Assembly (NCBI GenBank): GCA_902363835.1
Contig: CABJBM010000010.1
Coordinates: forward strand, 62,001 to 126,000
DNA: 64,000 bases
Origin: Lachnospiraceae bacterium
GTDB lineage: Bacteria; Bacillota; Clostridia; Lachnospirales; Lachnospiraceae
Direction of reading: 5' to 3'
The translations under genes were made by a program, and so were the position numbers. Shown here one piece after another: positions 60,278 to 64,000 of the stretch (position 1 is the stretch's first letter; every line of letters begins with the position of its first letter). The notes below the pieces were generated by a model, which was given only the letters and a program-made list of their open reading frames with translations, was not told the DNA's origin and searched no databases.

Positions 60278-61076
60278 TCAGTTGGAGAAAAAGGATTATG
60301 TAAAAACATCCCTGCGGGCATACTTCCTGCAAAACGGATTTAATTATGGAAATTATCAGGGGCTTGGTTATGCAAATGTACTGTATCCGGCTTTGCGCAA
60401 GATGTATAAAGGTGATGATGATAAGCTGCAGGAAGCGTTAAAAGAAAATATTGAGTTTTTTAATACAAATATTCATTTCTTTCCGTTTATTACCAGTCTG
60501 CATCTGGTAATGCTGGAGAACCGCACGCCTTCAAAGGAAATCCGCAATATCAAGATGGCTCTTATGGGGCCTCTGGCAGGCATTGGGGATTCTCTGGCTC
60601 AGTTCTGTCTGGCGCCGCTTTTTGCCACCATAGGAGCCTCCCTGGCCCAGGACGGACTGATCATGGGACCGATTCTTTTCTTTACAGCCATGAACGTAAT
60701 TCTGCTGGCCATAAAAGTTCTTACCGGTATGTGGGGATACAGGCTGGGAACCAATATTATCGGCACCCTGAGTTCTAAAATGGAGCAGATATCCAATGTT
60801 GCCAGCATGATAGGAGTGACCGTTATCTCAGGGCTGGCTGTGAATTTTGTGAAACTCACCACCCCCATCCAGTATGCGGCAGACATGCCTGGTGATCAGC
60901 AGAAGATCGTTGCCGTACAGGAGATGATAGATGCAATTGCACCAAAGCTTCTTCCGGTCCTGTACACAGGCTTGATATTCTATCTGATCAAAGTAAAGAA
61001 ATGGACAACCTATAAGCTGGTCATTCTGACCATTGTATTAGGAGTTGTACTTTCACTTTTACATTTAATTGCATAA
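60267..61076 (+). CDS. PTS mannose-family EIID component
   Basis: The 269-residue membrane subunit of the mannose-family PTS has a soluble N-terminal part (KDYVKTSLRAYFLQNGFNYGNYQGLGYA, including the QNGFNYGNYQG signature), MALMGPLAGIGDSLAQF and a C-terminal set of two or three helices. ATG 60267 overlaps the end of EIIC by 11 bases and is preceded by GGAGG at 60249-60253. EIIC and EIID together move the sugar. It is followed by a strong hairpin at 61090-61114 before the heparinase gene. Confidence 0.94.
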   Translation: MAYNQLEKKDYVKTSLRAYFLQNGFNYGNYQGLGYANVLYPALRKMYKGDDDKLQEALKENIEFFNTNIHFFPFITSLHLVMLENRTPSKEIRNIKMALMGPLAGIGDSLAQFCLAPLFATIGASLAQDGLIMGPILFFTAMNVILLAIKVLTGMWGYRLGTNIIGTLSSKMEQISNVASMIGVTVISGLAVNFVKLTTPIQYAADMPGDQQKIVAVQEMIDAIAPKLLPVLYTGLIFYLIKVKKWTTYKLVILTIVLGVVLSLLHLIA

Positions 61077-61089
61077 TCCCATGTCTCAG

Positions 61090-61114
61090 GGGAGGTGCCG
61101 ACAAGGCACCTCCC
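61090..61114 (+). terminator. Intercistronic hairpin between EIID and heparinase genes
   Basis: Perfect 10-bp arms 61090-61099 and 61105-61114 with a 5-base loop, GC-rich but without a T-run. It may act as an mRNA-stability element or weak terminator so that the PTS genes are made in excess. Confidence 0.5.
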
Positions 61115-61148
61115 TGCGGCTGTTGGTAAGATCATAAGGAGTCATAAA

Positions 61149-63146
61149 ATGCAGGATAAACGTTTTGACAGCCTGAAAAGGCGTGCAAAAGAATATATGA
61201 GCCAATACGATGCGGCCTATGTAACCGAATATATGGAAAAGAACTGCCGGGAAGAGAGAATGGCAGTACTGAAACAGGCGGACCGGATTTTGCAGCAGGA
61301 ATTTGTTTTTGAAGACAAATGGGATATGGAGCCTTGCTCCATTCCTTATAAGCTGGATAATATGGTCTGGGATTACAGCCCCAACGGTGATCCGGAGTGG
61401 GTTTACATGCTGAACCGTCATGAGTACCTTCACAAGCTTTTCTTGGCATACTGCTTTACAAAGGAGAAAAAATATATAGAAAAGCTCAAGTGGTATCTGG
61501 AACACTGGATCAGTACCAATCCCATCATGCCGGAAGGCACGGAGGCCACAAGAACCATTGATACGGGAATCCGCTGTATGAACTGGCAGATTCTTTTGAT
61601 TCAAATGATAGGAAGAGGTCTTCTGGATCAGAAGGAGGCAGAGTCTGTGCTGGAAAGTATGAAGCGCCAGTTTGATTATATGGGCAGCAGGTATATGGAA
61701 AAATACTCGTTGAGCAACTGGGGAGTGCTGCAGACAACGGCTATTTGTCAGGGGTACCTTTGGTTTAAGGAATATCTGCCTGAAAATGGGCTGGAACAGT
61801 GGGCATGGAAAGAGCTGAAGCATCAGACGGAACTTCAGGTATTATCCGATGGATCCCACTGGGAACAGTCCATGATGTACCATATAGAAGTACTTCTGGC
61901 ACTTATGAAGCTGTTTTCCAATTCCGGGGATAAGAAATGGCTCTTGAAAAAAATCCATGGAATGAGCCGTTATGTCCTTTATGGGGCAGCGCCGGATCAT
62001 TGCCAGATCGCCCAGTGTGACAGTGATGTTACCGATGTAAGGGATGTGTTGGTGAAGGCTGCAGTTCTTACCGGTGACGGCAGGTATAAGTATGGCGGAT
62101 ATAAAACCATGGATCTGGACAGTGCCTGGCTGTTTGGCAGGATAGGCATCCACAGATATGAAGAATTAAAGGCAATAAAGCCTGAGTTCCAGTCCATGAA
62201 TGCGGCAGATACAGGAAATATTTACTTTAGAAGCGGCTGGACTGAGGATAGCCATTTTACTTATCTTAAATGCGGATCATTGGGAAGCAGTCACGGACAT
62301 GCGGATCTGACACACATTTCCCTTTACTATAACGGAAGACCGTTTCTTATAGACAGCGGAAGGTATTCTTACAGGGAAAAAGAGCCGCTGCGGGTTTTAT
62401 TAAAAAGTGCACAGGCTCATAATGTATGTGTGGTGGATGATGATTCTCACGGAAGGCCGGCAGGTTCCTGGAGATATGAAAGCTTTGGCCAGTGCATGAA
62501 AAATTATTACAGGGAAGAAGGACCGGTCCGTTATGTGGAAATGGCTTATCACGGAACCCTGTCCAGCGGCAGTCATTGCCTGATTTTTCGCAAGATCATG
62601 GCGGTAGACTGCGGGCTTTGGTTGATTATAAATGATATCTGCTGCACCGGAAACCATCAGGTGAAGGAATATTACCACTTGGATGAGTCGGTGGAAGCAG
62701 TTTCTTTAGCCTTTGAGGAGGTTGGACGGCAGTGGGAGCTTAAAAATGGGGGCGAAAGAATGAACATGTGGGGATCCGGTATTTTCCAATTCCGGAAATG
62801 CCTTGTCTCCAGCCGTTATAATCAGCTTTCAGACAGCATCTGCCTTGTCAAGGAGTCCGGTTTTACGGACCGTAATACAGATTGGACATGCTTTGGAGGA
62901 GCCGGGGTGCAGTTAAAGGATGTTGCAGTACTTCAATCCGGAAATCCCATGCCTGCGGACCATGAGACAGTGACGGCCAAAGAATTTGTTTTATCAGAAC
63001 AGGAATCATGGATCCTTCTTGTCTGGAATCGGGAAACCTTCTGCGGCGGTAAATTATATAAATGCCGGGATATGCAAATCTATGCAAAAGCCGCAGCCAT
63101 CCACTGCAAGGAAGGAAAAAGAACCCTTTATCGTTTAAGAATTTGA
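61149..63146 (+). CDS. Heparinase II/III family polysaccharide lyase
   Basis: The 665-residue protein has a helical N-terminal toroid (about 1-330; WTNP-like GTEATRTIDTGIRCMNW and SLSNWGVLQTTAICQGYLWFKEYL) and a C-terminal beta-sandwich domain (about 350-660) with GSSHGHADLTHISLYYNGRPFLIDSGRYSY, the family's His-rich signature. There is no signal peptide, so it works in the cytoplasm on imported oligosaccharides, as in streptococcal hyaluronate or heparin-like loci. ATG 61149 has AAGGAGT 6 bases upstream; the open frame goes up to 61095 without a ribosome site. It follows EIID after a hairpin. Whether the substrate is a heparin-, chondroitin- or hyaluronan-type oligosaccharide cannot be told. 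Confidence 0.9.
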   Translation: MQDKRFDSLKRRAKEYMSQYDAAYVTEYMEKNCREERMAVLKQADRILQQEFVFEDKWDMEPCSIPYKLDNMVWDYSPNGDPEWVYMLNRHEYLHKLFLAYCFTKEKKYIEKLKWYLEHWISTNPIMPEGTEATRTIDTGIRCMNWQILLIQMIGRGLLDQKEAESVLESMKRQFDYMGSRYMEKYSLSNWGVLQTTAICQGYLWFKEYLPENGLEQWAWKELKHQTELQVLSDGSHWEQSMMYHIEVLLALMKLFSNSGDKKWLLKKIHGMSRYVLYGAAPDHCQIAQCDSDVTDVRDVLVKAAVLTGDGRYKYGGYKTMDLDSAWLFGRIGIHRYEELKAIKPEFQSMNAADTGNIYFRSGWTEDSHFTYLKCGSLGSSHGHADLTHISLYYNGRPFLIDSGRYSYREKEPLRVLLKSAQAHNVCVVDDDSHGRPAGSWRYESFGQCMKNYYREEGPVRYVEMAYHGTLSSGSHCLIFRKIMAVDCGLWLIINDICCTGNHQVKEYYHLDESVEAVSLAFEEVGRQWELKNGGERMNMWGSGIFQFRKCLVSSRYNQLSDSICLVKESGFTDRNTDWTCFGGAGVQLKDVAVLQSGNPMPADHETVTAKEFVLSEQESWILLVWNRETFCGGKLYKCRDMQIYAKAAAIHCKEGKRTLYRLRI

Positions 63147-63244
63147 TGGAAACCCGTTCCACGAAATGATTATCTATGATATATTAAATAAAAAAGTCGA
63201 ATGCGTCCCTTGTACTTCAGGGGCATCAGGTCGTGGAGGTTGCT

Positions 63245-64000
63245 ATGAAAAAGCTGACAATTAATGAGATCGCTGAGAAAGCAGGTGTTTCTAAAACAAC
63301 GGTTTCCTTTTATCTTAATGGCAAGATCAATAAGATGTCTGAGGAGACGAAGCAGAGAATCCAGCATATCATTGATGAGACAGGATACGAACCCAGTGCC
63401 GCAGCAAGAGCGATGAAGGCAAAGAGCAGCGGACTCATAGGGGTTATCCTGGGAGATGCTTCGGAACCATATAGTGCCAGAGCGTTAAAAGGCATAGAAG
63501 ATGCGGCCAGTGCTCAGGAATATCAGATCATGATCGGAAACAGCGGGCTGGCCTTCCAACACGAAAAGGACTATGTGAAACGTATGCTGAAGCTTGGCGC
63601 AGAGGGGTTTATCATTCAGTCCACTTATCGCTTTGGAATGCTGGCCAGTGATTTGGAGAAGAAAAAAAAGCCCATCGTTTATCTGGATACCAGGCCATAT
63701 GATTTTAAGGGAAGGTATGTGAAAGGCAACAATTATGACTGCGTATACCAGGTGATCACAGAATGCATCAAAAAGGGATATGATGATTTTCTGATGATAA
63801 CTGACGGGGAAGCAGACATGAGTACGGGTTTTGAGAACACCCAGGGCTATAAGGATGCCCTTCAGGATGCCTGGAGGGAAGGAGGGACCCGGTATCTTCA
63901 GGAGGGAATCAAGTCAGCCGAAGTTTTCGACATGCTGAAGTTGGCTGTAGATCTTAGTAAAAAGACTCTGATCTATGTAGCCAGTCCGGGCCTTCTTCAG
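63245..64000 (+). CDS. LacI family regulator of the glycosaminoglycan operon (cut by window end)
   Basis: The first 252 codons of a LacI-type regulator: helix-turn-helix LTINEIAEKAGVSKTTVSFYLNG, hinge helix YEPSAAARAMKAK and a periplasmic-binding-protein-like sensor (SSGLIGVILGDASEPYSARA, IIQSTYRFG). GGAGGT lies 4 bases before the ATG. Its place after the PTS/GH88/heparinase genes mirrors RegR at streptococcal hyaluronate loci, so it probably represses the operon in the absence of the disaccharide. Candidate binding sites are the GTTTAC/GTAAAC repeats around 57.0-57.25 kb. The end of the gene lies outside the window. Confidence 0.9.
   Translation, partial: MKKLTINEIAEKAGVSKTTVSFYLNGKINKMSEETKQRIQHIIDETGYEPSAAARAMKAKSSGLIGVILGDASEPYSARALKGIEDAASAQEYQIMIGNSGLAFQHEKDYVKRMLKLGAEGFIIQSTYRFGMLASDLEKKKKPIVYLDTRPYDFKGRYVKGNNYDCVYQVITECIKKGYDDFLMITDGEADMSTGFENTQGYKDALQDAWREGGTRYLQEGIKSAEVFDMLKLAVDLSKKTLIYVASPGLLQ

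Noticed and set aside
61086..61823. Minus-strand open frame (245 codons) over the start of the heparinase gene
   Set aside because: Shadow of the heparinase reading frame, no family resemblance.

Overview
The window looks like the chromosome of an anaerobic Gram-positive clostridium of the Lachnospiraceae (Lacrimispora/Lachnoclostridium type is my best guess, by inference). The signs are strong AGGAGG ribosome sites, moderate GC, a hydroxylamine reductase/hybrid cluster protein, [NiFe]-hydrogenase maturation genes, YesN-type and LacI-type regulators, very large secreted polysaccharide lyases with FIVAR, DNRLRE and choline-binding-type repeats, and mannose-family PTS genes. I see no rRNA, tRNA, CRISPR array, complete insertion sequence or phage.

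Layout. 1-2.7 kb: the end of hypF followed by hypC, hypD and hypE. 2.8-10.7 kb: housekeeping and poorly known genes (cell-wall amidase, AraC regulator, aromatic-acid exporter-like protein, DUF1456, a protein of unknown function behind a terminator-containing leader, RNHCP zinc protein behind a switch-like leader, MgtC, DUF554, shikimate dehydrogenase). 11.1-23 kb: two giant secreted enzymes (parallel beta-helix protein; PL8 lyase carrying an internal metallophosphoesterase) and a membrane-anchored foldase-like protein, then an orphan YesN-type response regulator. 24.9-31.6 kb: a LacI regulator and a 3-dehydro-L-gulonate dehydrogenase / transporter / hydantoinase-like / HExxH protein operon behind a strong promoter with LacI-type operators. 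31.7-34.1 kb (minus): a cytidylyltransferase-aminotransferase fusion and a methyltransferase.

34.9-40.2 kb holds a nitrosative-stress group: hcp and a small ferredoxin gene carry the same 44-bp upstream block (a dyad centred at about -41.5 of a deduced promoter), followed by a DUF438/hemerythrin/PAS protein. A MarR / flavin-reductase-like / YdeI block lies between them. 40.2-43.7 kb: a gene-poor stretch with a 21-bp inverted repeat and a decayed gene, a small cysteine protein coupled to a chemoreceptor, and a chorismate mutase-shikimate kinase fusion. 44.1-53 kb: a copper-handling cluster (HMA-TauE/SafE-cupredoxin fusion, 31-residue membrane peptide, DUF2318 lipoprotein, HxlR regulator, CopA, unknown exported protein, CopZ, two-component pair).

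53-56.7 kb: a beta-propeller protein, a GH3 lipoprotein and an EcsC protein. 57.2-64 kb: a glycosaminoglycan-disaccharide operon (PTS IIA, GH88 unsaturated glucuronyl hydrolase, PTS IIB-IIC-IID, heparinase II/III family lyase, LacI regulator cut by the window end). Together with the PL8 lyase at 15.9-21.9 kb this suggests outside-in use of host glycosaminoglycans: extracellular depolymerisation, PTS import, intracellular cleavage. The best leads for undescribed biology are the two structured leaders at 6.7-7.8 kb, the shared hcp/ferredoxin control block, the gulonate/hydantoinase/HExxH operon, and the multi-domain metal and polysaccharide proteins.
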